64,000 nucleotides of DNA, taken from Rhodocollybia butyracea (lineage: Eukaryota; Basidiomycota; Agaricomycetes; Agaricales; Omphalotaceae). A program made the translations under genes and the position numbers. The notes under the pieces were generated by a model that ran no database searches, was not told the DNA's origin, and saw only the letters and a program-made list of their open reading frames with translations. This document shows positions 32,145-44,400 of this stretch, one piece after another (the first letter of the stretch is position 1; each line of letters begins with the position of its first letter). The stretch is taken from the NCBI GenBank assembly GCA_015501585.1, contig JADNRY010000039.1, forward strand, positions 186,001 to 250,000. The letters run 5' to 3'.

Positions 32145-33551
32145 TTCAAGGGATGCGTATACAAATAGAACTGGTGGAAGTTTTTGCCAGGTGGATTTCG
32201 CATAACTGAGCCGCCCTGCCAGTGATGAACACATATACTTCCCCATCGAGTACAGACCATCATCACCAGTGGTGAGCGCCAAGGTGGTAACAGAGAGCGG
32301 AGAAGTATCTTATCGTTTGGCAGGTACCCAAGCAGGAGAGGAAGGACTTTTCAAGGACGATCTGCTCACATCACGTATGAGCGAAACAACTAATAGCGCC
32401 TTTCAAACTTTGTTTTTGCAAAAACTGCCATCACAGAGTTTTAGAGAGGGGTTTTACCAACAAGTCCTTGGGAGCAGATTTCTGAAATTCGCATTTCAGA
32501 CCGCTATTAATTTTTTAATCGACACGTGACGTGAGCGGAAGTCAAAGCGAGTCGTACGCAACAACGGATCAATAATAGGATGCCGAGTGATGTCACCAAA
32601 ACTTGCACCAATGAGTACGCACACACCGGCTAAAGAAAATAGATTAGTATATAAGGATAATAGTAGATCGATCCCTTACGCCCCATTTTTACTGTGTATA
32701 AGTTGTAGGCCAGCAGTGATTGGATACGACTCCCCGACTGATATTCACTTACATTTCCGCCTCCACTTTTTTCAGTTTCGTATACGTGCCGCACTTGTTT
32801 TCCCGCGCCTTCGTCAAGCTACTCGTTTCCCTTATTTAACTACCCTCGACTTAGTACTCGCCCAACGTGGTTTTCAAGCCTCATACTACATTATTACACT
32901 TCCGGATACTACACCGCTACTCACACTTCCCGTTCCTCTTACTCCACATTTCTCTAAACACTCATACGGGTGACAAGAGTCTTCTAGTATCATTTTGCGG
33001 CCCTGTGCATATGTTATGCCTCCCCCCGCCGCTGTCCTTGTTAGACTTGCTTATTTTAAGAGAGAGCAATCAAATTTATTCAGTCCCCTTCAGTGGATGA
33101 AACTTACTTACACGAGTTGTTCAAGCTTCCAAGCCACCCAAAAGAGCAATGTCTGAAACATTCGAGGGACTCTTTGCAGAAGAATGCTAAAAATAATAGG
33201 CAGCTAGAAGACTCGGATATATAGATTTCTTCCTTTAAGCCAATCACCATTTTTTCTTACATAGCTTCATAGTACATATTCACATGCATTGAGCCTGTTT
33301 CCATGCTGTTCATCATCAAGAATTACCCCAGGAATAAGTACCTGCAGTTGCGAGTGTGCTTCCTCCTGTCTTTCAGGGCCGATACGCTACTATATTTACT
33401 GACAAGCCGCCGGTCACCCCGTTGTCACTTTTGGCCTCGTAAGGTAACATAAAGATCAAGTGGGAGGGATCGAACCCGTACTCGGTTTCCATGCCTCTCA
33501 ACCTGACTCTTACGAGTTTTCCTGCCTACTCGAATTCTCCTGCCAATCAGA
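32145..33551 (+). other. Spacer between seven-TM copies C and D
   Basis: The first 200 bases are the conserved 3' flank of the unit. From about 32355 to 33290 the sequence is not shared with the other spacers seen here, and it contains no convincing gene. From 33290 on, GATACGCTACTATATTT and CCGGTCACCCCGTTGTCACT recur before copy E at 36330-36540. Confidence 0.5.
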
Positions 33552-34928
33552 ATGCACGCCCAGCTCGTAGCTGCAGGTGAGTCGATATCCTGCTACCCAC
33601 CAAGCTGCCCACTGAATACTGCACGATCCAAGTACTGGGGTTGATGACCACAGGATGTGATATTGTCCTTACCAGACGGAACGAGGTATCATACATGTGG
33701 AAGTGAGTGAGTTGTTCTCAATATCTACTAGGACCTGTTGACCTCAATCATTGCCCATTTTTTAGAAAACCCTTGCGCATAACATTTGTACGATGTCTTT
33801 TCGCTCTTACGCGATATCTCCCAGTCGCAATCCATATGTATGTAAAGAAAATTCCTCAGTGGTTAGCAACGACTTGAAGTACTATAGGATCGACGTGGTT
33901 TTTGTAGGTATGTGGGTAAATGGCACCGGGCAAGTTCCTGCAGAAGTATACTGCATGAAGATTTTGATCGTCCGTTTTCTCGCATGCTATGGCATGGTGG
34001 TGTTATTAGAAATAGCTCTTATGCTTCGAGGTTCGTCCACAACTTTCGTGGCCAGTTCATGGCCTTCATCTTTTGCTGATCAGTGAACTAGTTTTCGCCC
34101 TGTATGATCGAAGTAGAGCAATAGGTGTATTCCTTTTGTTCATACTGATTTTCAGAATTGCTGTAGCAGTCTATCATACCATGCAGCGTGTTTTTCGATC
34201 CGACGCGATAGAGGTGGATTTCAGCGACGGATGTATCTCCGCCTTCACTCAATTTAACCATGCTCTGAGCATGGTTTTCATGTCCGTTCAAGTCTGTATC
34301 CGTGTATTGTTATCATTCTGCTAACAAAATACTAGATCCGGGGAAATGACTATTCAGTTGCTAATCCTTGCACTAGTTCTGAAGCGCACCATTTGGGACT
34401 TCCGTCAATATTCTCACTCACTGTTCTCTGTTCTGAACCGAGATGGCCTGATAGTATTTGGCGCTATGGGTGGTAATGTCCCCGTCGTTTCATTAACAGA
34501 ACGCATATACTGATGTATCATCATCAGTAGCGATGATCACAATAGGCGTGGGGTCAGCGAAGAAGGGAGCGGCGGCTGTTTTCATATTTCCGTGTGTTGA
34601 GCCTGTTAAGACCTTACCCGACACTGAATTTTTTTACTTTCAGGCTTTTCATATCATTGATTTCTGCTGTGGTATGTGTCCCAAGACACTTGAATTAATT
34701 ATCGGATTTTCAGTACACTTTCAGGGATGTCACACCATTCTCAACCTGCAAAAATTGGGATCAGTAGGCGCGGATGCGAACCCGTCTGAGCAAAAGAAAG
34801 AGCTAGAGCTAAACGCTATGAATATAACAACATGGGATGAAAGAACATTCCAGACGGTCGACTGCTTGCCCAATGCTCTCGAGCATGAGATCGTCACCAT
34901 GCATTCGGTGCCGCCGGTGACCGTCTAG
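33552..34928 (+). CDS. Seven-TM membrane protein (DUF6533-like), tandem copy D
   Basis: Start MHAQLVAAG at 33552. Exons follow with RCLFALTRYLPVAIHMYV, YCMKILIVRFLACYGMVVLL, VFALYDRSRAIGVFLLFILI, EMTIQLLILALVLKRTIWDF, VLNRDGLIVFGAMG and GCHTILNLQKLGSVGADA. The stop is at 34928. The C-terminal tail (DERTFQTVDCLPNALEHEIV) is slightly shortened. All predicted junctions remain in phase. It is one of five paralogues at about 3-kb spacing. Confidence 0.72.
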
Positions 34929-35324
34929 CTCAAGGGATGTGTATACAAATAGAACTGGTGGAAGTCTGTGCCAGGATAACCGAGCCTCCCTGATGAACAC
35001 TCATATACTTCCCCATAGAGTACAGGCCATTATCACCAGTGGCGAACGCCAAGGCGGTGCCAAAGAGCGGAGAAGTACCTTACCGTTTGGCAGGTACACA
35101 AGTAGGAGAGGAAGGAGGACTTTCATACAAAGGATGGCCCAAGTTTATCAAGTACGCGTACATAGTATACAAAAAACAATTATTTGAATGAGTCTGAATG
35201 ACTACTTCTCAGACTCGTGCCCTCTGATATGCAAAAGATTCTAGTTCCAAGATAGAATCAAGAGAGATAGCATACATATATAGGAAAGGAGTATGAAGAA
35301 CGTGGTTGTTTAGCCGCATCATTT

Positions 35325-35905
35325 ATTGCCTACTTATCTCTGTCTTCGCAGATGCGTGCGCAGGAATCGTTGGATATTGAAGGTTTCTATGGCTCGCTAG
35401 AATTGAAAGCTTGCTTCTGGGTAATCACAGAAGTGGCTGCTAACCTTACCTTCTGTTAGAGCACATGCTGTTGCTCGGTAGTTTCGCTACTTACGTACAT
35501 TACCTAACCTAATCGTACTTGTCCTTTGACCACCACGTCGTCGCGGTTCCACTCGCTGTGAGTGTCGACGGTCCCGTTTGCATCAACACCTTCCAAGTGG
35601 CGATATCAAGTTCAAGTACAATTTGTCGCTTTCATAGCCCGTCAGCATAGTCTCCACTGGCATCAGCTTGTGCGCATGCGACTATGATGAGAACATTCAA
35701 TCGACGGACTCATGTGAAAAATTAAAAGAGCTCACAGATGGATGGTTTTTCCTCATTATCCATATGAAGCGCAACCTTGCCATCACGTACAAGGAAAGAT
35801 AAATAGAAGATGTTCTCCACCGAGTGGGCAGACTTTTGGGGATTGATAACAAATTTGAAGTTTTATTGGGCTAACATCAGATAATTTTGTTTCCAGCTAA
35901 CAAGA
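35325..35905 (-). pseudogene. NSE4 3'-end fragment, copy D
   Basis: The minus strand carries FKFVINPQKSAH then SVENIFYLSFLVRDGKVALH, the hallmark of the NSE4 C-terminal domain. An intron GTGAGC...ATCATAG and a piece with KRQIVLELDIATWK follow. A 120-base stretch (about 35458-35590) absent from copy B follows ATWK. The last exon has an in-frame TAG (F stop RAIETFN). It is a broken copy carried with the tandem unit. Confidence 0.65.
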
Positions 35906-36626
35906 AGTCGCTCGAGCAGTACTTCATAGATAGATCAGGGGCTTACCAGTGCTATAACGTTTGTCGTCGTTTCGTATACAAACCAAGATATCTTCTCGGA
36001 TTTTTAGAAAATGAAGTTACACGGACTGAACGGTTCGATAAACGCCCGTTCTCGATTTCTTCAGCACGCTCAGCAGTTTTAATGTCAATGTCACTTACGC
36101 AAGGCATCTCCAACTCTTGGGATCATCGTCCGCAAAAATCAGTATTCTCAGCCAGTCATCCTACTAGTACTTGTTGACAGAAGGATGCACGTGAGTGAGT
36201 TGTTTACCGCTTTGGTGCACCCTGGAGCAACCCTGGTGCATGTCACGGACATGCATTAAACAATAATGCTTCGTACAGTCTGACAGAGTCCAATGTCATG
36301 TTATTAAATTTACTAGCAAGCCGGTCACTCCGTTGTCACTTTTGGCCTCTCGTAAGGATATAAGGATCGAGTGGGACGGATCGAGCCCGTACTCGGAATA
36401 CTTACCTGCAGTTGCGAGTGTGCTTCGTCCGGTCTTTCAGGGCCGCTGTGCTACTATATTTGCTGACAAGCCGGTCACTCCGAGTCCGCTGAGGTCCGTT
36501 GTCACTCTTGGGCTCATATAACATAAGAGTCGAGCGGAACGGATCGAACCGTACTCGGTTTTTATGCCTCTTAACCCGACTCCTCTGAATCTTCCTGCTT
36601 ATACTTGAGTTCTATCGCCAATCAGA
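35906..36626 (+). other. Spacer between seven-TM copies D and E
   Basis: No gene. It contains two tandem copies of a segment with TTTCAGGGCCG, CTATATTT and GCTGACAAGCCGGTCACTCC (about 36310-36500), also present once before copy D. Confidence 0.55.
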
Positions 36627-37980
36627 ATGCACGCCCAGCTCGTAGCTGCAGGTGAGTCGATATCCCGCCACCCACCAAGCTGCCCACTAAATGCTGCGCG
36701 ATCCAAGTACTGGGGTTGATAACCACAGGATGTGATATTGTCCTTACCAGACGGAACGAGGTATCATACATGTGGAAGTGAGTGAGTGGTTCTCAATATC
36801 TAGGACCTGTTGACATCAATTGCCCATTTTCAGAAAACCCTTGCGCATAACATTTGTACGATGTCTTTTCGTTTTCACGCGATATCTCCCAGTCGCAATC
36901 CATATGTACGTGGAGCAAATTCCCCAGTGGTTAGCAACGACTTGAATTACGATAGTATCGACGTGATTTTTATAGGTATGTTGGTAGATGGTACTGGGCA
37001 AGTTCCTGCAGAAGTATACTGCATGAGGGTTTTGATAGTCCGTTTTCTCGCATGCTATAGCATGGTGGTGTTATTGGAACTAGCTCTTATGCTTCGAGGT
37101 TCGTCCACAACTTTCATGGCCAATTTATGGCCTTCATCTTATACTGATCAGTGAGCTAGTCTACGCCCTGTATGATCGAAGTAGAGCAATAGGTGTATTC
37201 CTTTTGTTCATACTGATCTCCAGAATTGCTGGAGCAGTCTATCATACCATGCAACATGTTTCTGTATCCGACCTGATACAGATAAATCCCAACAACGAAT
37301 GTGACCCTGCCTTCACTCAGTTAAACAGTGCTCAGTGTATGGTTTTCATGTCCGTCCCAGTGTATCCGCATTATTATTATTCTGCTAACGATATAATACT
37401 AGATTCGGGGAAGTGACTACTCAGTTGCTAATCCTTGCACTAGTTCTGAAGCGCACCATTTGGGACTTTCGTCAATATTCTCACTTGCTGTTCTCCATTC
37501 TGAACCGAGATGGCCTGATAGTATTTGGCGCTATGGGTGGTAGCATCGCAGTCTTTTGATTAACAAAACGCATATACTGATATATTATCATCAGTGGCGA
37601 TGATCGCAATAGGCATGGCGTCAGCGAAGAAAGGAGCAGCGGCTGCTTTCGTATTTCCGTGCGTTGAGCCTGTTAAGACCTCACCCGATACCAATTTTTT
37701 TTGAAACTTTCAGGCTTTTCATATCATTGATTTCTGCTGTGGTAGGTGTTTAAAGACACTTGAATTAATCATCGGATTTTCAGTACGCTTTCAGGGATCT
37801 CACACCATTCTCAACCTGCAAAAATTGGGATCGGTAGACGTGGACGTGATCCCGTCTGAGCAAAAGAAAGAACTAGAGCTAACCGCTATATGGGATGAAA
37901 GAACATTCCAGACGGTCGACTACTTGCCCAATACTCTTGAGAATGGGATCGTCACTGCCATGCCGCCGGTGACCGTCTAG
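36627..37980 (+). CDS. Seven-TM membrane protein (DUF6533-like), tandem copy E
   Basis: Start MHAQLVAAG at 36627, then CDIVLTRRNEVSYMWK-type exon, RCLFVFTRYLPVAIHMYV, VYCMRVLIVRFLACYSMVVL, YALYDRSRAIGVFLLFILIS, an EVTTQLLILALVLKRTIWDF exon, RDGLIVFGAMG, and a shortened tail ending AMPPVTV at 37980. The acceptor before YALYDR is TGAGCTAG, giving the classical LRVYALYDR junction. In the tail the N-terminal Met-Asn-Ile-Thr stretch is deleted, and GCH is GSH. It is the most diverged copy but still open. Confidence 0.68.
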
Positions 37981-38394
37981 TTCAAGGGATGTGTATACAA
38001 ATAGGACTGCCAGTGGAAGTTTGTGCCAGGTGAGTTTTGTATAACTGAGCCACCCAGATGCACACTCATATACTTCCCGCCGCGTCGAGTACAGACCATC
38101 ATTACTGGTGACGAACACCAACGTGGTGACAAAGAGCGGAGAAGTACCGTTTGGCAGGTACACGAGTAGGAGAGGAAGGAGGACTTTCATAGAAGGGATG
38201 ACCAAGGTCGACCAAGTACGCATACTACATAATTTGATTGTGGCAATTAGAGAATGACGTTGAATTTTTCGTATGTGGTCTCCGTCTGATACTAAAAAAT
38301 TTGAACGTTCAAGCCTTCAAATCCCAAGATATACAAGACAAGAACATAGGAAACGGAACGCGTTTGCTTAGCCGTACCATTTATTACCTATCTC

Positions 38395-38600
38395 CGTCTC
38401 CGCAGATGCACGTGTAGTAATCATTTGGTGATATTGAAGATAAAGTTTAAGGTTCGCTAGAATTGAAAATTTGCATAGAACATGTTCTCCGCCAATCGGG
38501 CAAAGCTTGGGGTTTGATGACGGATTCGAAGAAGGTTTATTGGGCCAACATCCGAGAATCTTGTTTCCAGCTGGCGAGTGATCGTCCGAGCAGTATGTTT
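38395..38600 (-). pseudogene. NSE4 3'-end remnant, copy E
   Basis: The minus strand shows FESVIKPQALPD, corresponding to FKFVINPQKSAH of the copy near 35870, then an internal deletion fusing it to the last-exon region. Only traces remain. The upstream bases ATAACATCCGAGAATCTTGT-like are shared with the other two NSE4 copies. Confidence 0.4.
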
Positions 38601-38963
38601 GTAGAGGAATCAAGCACAACGTTTTTCGTCATTTCATTTATGTAGATATCTTGATATATCTTCTCGGGTTTCTAGCACAGTTGATAGGGGCACGCTTCTT
38701 CGATAGAGCCTTAAGATGGAAAATAGAGCCTAATAGAGCTCATCGTGAAGACAACTCGCATAAACGCAGGTACTTTAATAGTAAGCGCTCTTCGTCCACC
38801 TTTAGCGCTGAAATTCGCAGTCCGGCCGTTCCCGCCGACTTCCTCGTTGTCATCATGCTTTCATGCCTCAAGCTAATGCAACCTCTAACCTTGCTCTCTC
38901 TCTCCACGTCCAAGTTTGCTCCGGTCTAGAAGAACCCTAGTGACCAATTTCTACTAGCTTATC

Positions 38964-39942
38964 ATGGCTCCGTTATTCGAAAGGATAAAGGTAACGCCAG
39001 TCCAGTGATTCAACTTGGACTTTTTATTTTTATCATAACTGTATAAACCTGCTCATTACGGCTCGAGTAGTCCTTCGACACTGTTCTAATTACCTCCATG
39101 GAGTAGATACCGAGAGCTTTCTCGAGGCTTCGGATGGATTAGTAACTATGTTCGGTGAGCATTGCCAATGTCTGAGTCATATCTCCTTCATTGCTTATAA
39201 GTTGCCTTGCGTGTGTTTTCTTTCTCTTAGATCTCTTTGGCTCAAGGGTATTCGGATTCGTGCAATCTGATATCAAGAGTAACATCGGCGTATGTCTTTC
39301 AAGTTTTTCCTGCGTCCTCCGAAAACTTGCTCCTTCCAAGGCTCCTTCGTTTCCTTTGTGCGTTAATATTAACTCTACCATCTTCTATAGGGCGTCCGTG
39401 CATACTACGAAAATCATCAAAACTCATCGAAAACGCTAGAAGACCTCGTTCGATCCGAAGCGGGTAGTCATCCCAAACATGGAACCGCATGTTTAATCCG
39501 CCTCATACGGTACGCTTTAATTATAAAAATCTTTTAGATTTATATAACAGTTCTAACTATTCGTCGAACGAACTACTTTACAGAGGTTTAGCGCTAACGC
39601 AACACGCGCTCAAGCACATGCAGGACCACCCTAGTGATGAATTACATGTGTGTTTCAAGAATGCTTATGATGTTGTGCTGCGGCATCATCATGCGTGGGT
39701 TGTGAGGGGAGTTGTAAATGTGAGTATGAGTACATCCGACCTTTCTCACTCTATACTGTTATCCTTTCATTTCCATAATCGTTTCTATTCGTCTATCTCT
39801 TTCCTTCTCATACGCCCTTTTCATACGCTGACCAGTTTATCTGTCCCTCTCTCAGGTAGCCATCCGCGCCGTCCCACATCGACGAGATTTCTATCATTGT
39901 ATCTCTCCGGTGAACCTGCAGAACGGTTCGATCCGGAGTTAG
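38964..39942 (+). CDS. Glycolipid transfer protein (GLTP fold), possible frameshift
   Basis: Exons 38964-38990 (MAPLFERIK), 39071-39154, 39231-39289, 39391-39509, 39584-39719 and 39856-39942. Signature parts are ESFLEASDGLVTMFDLFG, VQSDIKSNIG, TLEDLVRSEAGSHPKHGTA, CLIRLIRGLALTQHALKHMQ and YDVVLRHHHAWVVRG, with the glycan-binding DxxxN (DIKSN), the W and H of HHHAW, and the end VAIRAVPHRRDFYHCI. GLTP proteins carry glucosylceramide-type lipids between membranes in the cytosol. In exon 2 the frame SFDTVLITS must shift by one base to reach GVDTESFLEA. This suggests a one-base deletion near 39100, unless an unusual splice occurs. Confidence 0.85.
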
Positions 39943-40666
39943 GGAAGTGGTTGAAGGCGCTGGGAGACATTGTAACTAGGATAAAGGATTTTTTGGAGGG
40001 AGGAGGACACGGGAAAGTTTGAGGAGCTTGTTCAGGTCGACGTAAGTAATGCGGATAGATCATAGTATGGACTGTCTTTTTTGTTTCGAGTGGCTTTTGC
40101 AGGCGCGACAGCTTTATGCTCTTTGGGCTCTGGATTTGACACTTTTATCGAGATACGGTTACTGAATATCGTTCACGCTACTGTTGAGCAGCGGAGTATC
40201 CGCTGCTTTGTCCGTGAGTGGCTGTACTCCTCAATTCGCGACATAGTAGAATCCATACAGATGGATCAAACCTTACCCTAAAACCCATCCAAACTCAATT
40301 ACCGAGTTCTCTTGGGAAGAGCATCAGGGTAGTTCGCTACAGAAAGCACTCAAGTTTGATGCGCTAAAGCAGAGTTAAGGATTTCGTTGCTCTAGGCTAA
40401 AACGGCAATCTTATCCGTAATGAGCTTGTTTTAAGTCAGTTGAATTGTCAGCAGATAGCCACCGGAGAAAATTAAAGCAGCGGAGTCGACATCACCAATA
40501 TTACAACACTCAGACTCTCGGAGTAGGCTGAGGCTGGGCTGAGACCATGAACAGGTAAAGGTATAAACGGCTGTAAACGGAGAAAATGACGGCAATCATA
40601 AATTACATCATCGACCGGCATCTAAACACGTAAATTAAACGCCGATCGTTTATTAATATTCTCACC
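39943..40666. other. Intergenic region, 3' of GLTP and 5' of the Zn2Cys6 gene
   Basis: No gene-like frame or RNA was recognised. The last 80 bases are the leader of the regulator gene. Confidence 0.6.
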
Positions 40667-42863
40667 ATGTCTGGCGAGAGGCGCAAGAAAATTCCGGCTT
40701 GCGATTACTGTAAGGCACATCGTGTCTTGTGCTACCCTCAAGCAGATGGGACGGCGTGCCCACGATGTAAGGTCAAGAATATCCAGTAAGTGGAAAATTC
40801 TCACTTCTAGGTAGCAAAAAGTTCATGTCCTCATAGATGTACCACAACTCCTGTAACCAGACGGAAGCGAAGAACAAAAGAAGAACTGTTGAAAGTTGCA
40901 TCGGCTCTGTCTGGGAATGTTCCACCGCAGCCCGAACCTTCAACAGCTTCAGTTGCCTCTCCAGTGAATACTGGAGCTCATACGCTTGTTGTACATCCGC
41001 GAAACAGTGCTTTTAGTGAACCTGAACCAGTTCCTCCAAGTCTTGAACTTCCAGTGGAGATTGTACAGGACTTGTTTCAGAGTGTGTTAGAACTTTGTGC
41101 GTTTATATCGAGCTAACACTCTTCAGCTTTCTGCCGCTCGCCGCTCCCTACTCATCCAACAATACAAGTGTCCAAACTAGGAACCATCTTTCGTCTGTAC
41201 TCGTGGAACATTCGCGCCATTCCTTCTCCAGACCGTGCTCTCATTCACTGTATAATCGCATACGCTTCGCTCCTATCGACGAATCCGTTTATAATTGGCC
41301 CGGCAGATCTCGAAACAGACCAATTCCACATCCTCACTGTTGGATTACCACTCAAAACACCAACAGTACCTGATCTGCGCCCGTTTGGTTTTCGAAGAGA
41401 ATCCATATTCCGGCAATTATGGGCAGAGGCGTTATGGGTTGCGAATCTGGACGGTGTTGCTACCCGGACGTCGAAAGATAATGCAGCTGCGTGCTGGGTG
41501 CTGAGCATTCTTAGCCATAGTGCGTATTGTCTTCGCACTCTATAAACACCTATCCTGACATTCTATCAGTGGTTTTGGGTCAGGGTACTTCAGCGTTTCG
41601 CTCGGCATTTATTTATCATATCCGTACCCTTGTCGAGGCCACACCGCTTTACGAGGCCACTGAGATCCTGAGATATCATGGATACATGGTGTGGCGTTTC
41701 CTCTACAAAGTGCATGTCTAATAACTAATCTGATTTAAGCTAGTGGAGGTTCTTGATGCACTAGCAAGTGGGCGAAATATCCCATAGTGAGTCTACTACG
41801 TGCATATGCTTTGAATATATGTTCATTTGTTCTTCAGCACTCCCAGCGATGAAGACCTGCTTGTTCCTTTCACTCCGAAACCACTGGAGCAGCTCATAGA
41901 TGGCTCTTTGGCGTCTTTGAAACTTAAACCATACAGATTCTCTCCATCCCTCATTCATCAGTGTAAGCGCCTCGTTATCTTTCATGCATTCACTTATATC
42001 ATTTCCCTAGTCGCTTCTCATGCTATTCGACTCGCACGAACGGCTTCGGATAATCTTACAGGAGGTGAGAAAACACATCACGTCTCAAATCACTAGTTTA
42101 ATATCTGTACAGTAGCAGCTCGAAGGCGGCCCCTCAACGAAGGTTTTCTCATACAGCACCTCGCAACGCTCGATGTGTTTCACTCCTACTTAATCGCAGA
42201 GCTTGGCCGAATCAACATGGCCATCGAGTCCATGGCCAGCCTCCAACCAGAACCAAAGACCGTTAGTTATCTCCGCCATTGCACACATGGCTTTGTCACT
42301 TCGTGGGCAGCCTTGATTTTCCCGGTTTTTCAAGTGATTAGAGACCGCTCCATCGATAGCCTCAACAGCTTCAGTAATAGAAGCTCACTGATTGGAACCG
42401 CTGATCCCGATTCTTACCTAGCTGATGAACTCTACAACGAGCGGCTGCAGATGCATTACAGGCACGTTCGTAAATTAACAACGAGGACCGCTTTGGAGCT
42501 GAAGGATGCATTGCGGAACGTACCTATATTTCAGAAACTGGTAGAGTATGGCGAATTTCACCTCGTTAAATGGGCCATGTTTCTGGTGGACGAGTTTGAT
42601 AGTGTGGATATAACACGCGAACAACGTCTCGATGCATTGGTCTGGTGAATCTCCTCGTAGTGACTCTTGGAAAATCTGGTATGCCTAACGTTACGTTCTC
42701 TATTTCTAGCTTCCGGGACGCACTTCAGCTCTGTGGATTTTCATACGCCGATCGCACTGGTATAGTCGACAGACTGAACGAACATATAGCTTCATATTCT
42801 CTAGACGATACACTACTGGCAAGCTCGAGACACCCTAGCTTTGGAGTCGATTCGTATTGGTAA
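40667..42863 (+). CDS. Zn(2)-Cys(6) fungal transcription factor
   Basis: Nine predicted exons: 40667-40785, 40837-41081, 41127-41519, 41570-41688, 41740-41786, 41838-41962, 42011-42064, 42113-42644, 42710-42863. Residues 10-45 form the binuclear zinc cluster ACDYCKAHRVLCYP with TACPRCKVKNIQC. A basic linker follows (RRKRRTKEELL). The rest is a Ser/Pro region and a helical middle domain typical of fungal regulators (SWNIRAIPSPDRALIHCIIA, LVEVLDALASGRNIPY). The first intron falls inside the zinc cluster, splitting Gln before the last Cys. A nuclear DNA-binding regulator; targets cannot be inferred from its neighbours. Confidence 0.85.
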
Positions 42864-43443
42864 CTGAAATACAGAGCTTGCGCATCTCTCTTTCCACTGA
42901 ATGATAGATGATGATGGCCTCGGCCTTCACCTCCCTCATTGGCCAGGATGTTGTCAGGGCCAGGGGACAAAGCTTGCTTGCCGCAACTCGGACAACAGTG
43001 TATCACCTCATGTACAAAGACATCGCGATTCGAACAAAAATACATGCTACAACCCGAATATCGATATCTACATATAGCGCTCATTCTACGTACTACATTT
43101 CGCGATGCCGTCTCTGGGGCTTACGCATGACAAGACGTGGTAAATACAGGATTGGGACATCGACAAGCTTGAGTCACTCTGACGGAACTAAATCATCGGA
43201 AAAGCAGAGCAAACACGACGCACACAGCAACATACAGCTTTACCAGGTGATGATAGTACAACCTGCAGACACGTCGCGGTTGGTAGGGAGCGAGGAAGCC
43301 CCAGATTGCGTTCTGGCTTGTCTTCTTTGCGCTTAGTCTTGTCAATAAATTTTCATATTCCTTTGGCTTTACTTCGCGACTACAAGTCTACTTTTTTAGC
43401 GTCAGAAATCGAAATAGCAGAATCCGAGTCCGTAGTTGTGATC
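42864..43443. other. Intergenic region between convergent genes
   Basis: It holds the 3' ends of the Zn2Cys6 gene and IGPS copy 1. A minus-strand frame here has two Cys pairs (CCPSCGK and CSMYFC), but it overlaps the regulator's last exon antisense and lacks a clear start or family. No gene is called. Confidence 0.5.
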
Positions 43444-44400
43444 TCAATTCTGTGGCCACTTCAATAGTTCTCGAATAAAAGCCCCAGTGTCAGCAGCTCT
43501 CATCAGAGCTTCCCCAACCAATACCGCATTTACGCTTTCTTCCTTGTACGCCGCGACGTCTTCAGACTTTGAAATCCCGCTCAGCGCACACAACAACACA
43601 TCCTTTCCCTTCACCATATCCACAAGCCTACTCGTCGTCTTTTTATCCACAGAAAAGTCGTGCAAGTTTCTATTATTGACCCCAATAACTTTCGCACCAA
43701 GCTCCAATGCTCTATTCATCTCCGACGCATTGTTGACTTCTACCAAGGGTTCCATACCTAGGGAGAGCGAATAAGCGTACAGCTTCGCGAGTTGGTCCTG
43801 TTGAAGCATCGCGACGATGAGCAGAACAGTATCTGCACCGTGAAGACGCGCTTCGGCAATCTGGTACACATCAAAGATGAATTCCTTGCGAAGAATGGCT
43901 GGTCTGTTCGGAACCTTATCGACGGCTTGGCGGACGAGGCGCATGTCGAGCAAGGAACCCTTGAACCAGGTTGGTTCTGTTAGGACCTGAAATCTATAAT
44001 CAGCGCATACTCTATCTGTATAAACAAAAAAAAAACATGGTACGGAAATGACCGAGGCGCCAGCTAAGGCATAGATCTGTGCCTGTTGAGCAGGATTCGT
44101 GTTGAGAGCAATGTCTCCCTTGGACGGAGAAGCTCGCTTTATCTCAGCCATTAGAGATAGCGATGGATCTGCTGTATTCGTCGACGGGTTCATTTTCAAA
44201 CGGGGAACAAGTGGAATCAGAGCTGGTGCAAGACCCATTTCGAGATACTTCTCCAAGTCATCTGGCTTTGTGGGAGTGAGTAAGGAACAAAACGAGGCAA
44301 AGAGCATAGTACTCGCCGAGGTACCAGGTGTAATTTTTGCGAGAGAAACATCTTGTTTACGTTGGGCGTATATCTTTTCCAGAATCGTAGGTGCAGACAT
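43444..44400 (-). CDS. Indole-3-glycerol-phosphate synthase, stand-alone, copy 1
   Basis: ATG at 44400, stop at 43444. Two in-phase introns are likely: 44324-44262 (63 nt, GTACCT...GCCAG) and 44043-43987 (57 nt, GTACCA...TTTCAG). The TIM-barrel enzyme closes CdRP to indole-3-glycerol phosphate in tryptophan synthesis. Visible motifs are [84 protein letters not shown] and VLVGEALM. Fungal IGPS is normally one domain of a trifunctional protein (established). Here nothing precedes or follows it. It is an inverted, nearly identical copy of 50217-51119. Confidence 0.92.
   Translation of the reverse strand: MSAPTILEKIYAQRKQDVSLAKITPGTSASTMLFASFCSLLTPTKPDDLEKYLEMGLAPALIPLVPRLKMNPSTNTADPSLSLMAEIKRASPSKGDIALNTNPAQQAQIYALAGASVISVPCFFFVYTDRVCADYRFQVLTEPTWFKGSLLDMRLVRQAVDKVPNRPAILRKEFIFDVYQIAEARLHGADTVLLIVAMLQQDQLAKLYAYSLSLGMEPLVEVNNASEMNRALELGAKVIGVNNRNLHDFSVDKKTTSRLVDMVKGKDVLLCALSGISKSEDVAAYKEESVNAVLVGEALMRAADTGAFIRELLKWPQN

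Noticed and set aside
33440..33490. GGTTCGATCC-like box on the minus strand (tRNA or SINE B box), also near 36380 and 36550
   Set aside because: No paired acceptor or T-stem and no A box at proper distance. It is part of the tandem spacer repeat.
42725..43084. Minus-strand zinc-ribbon-like frame (Cys pairs)
   Set aside because: Antisense to the last exon of the Zn2Cys6 gene, with no clear start, introns or family match.
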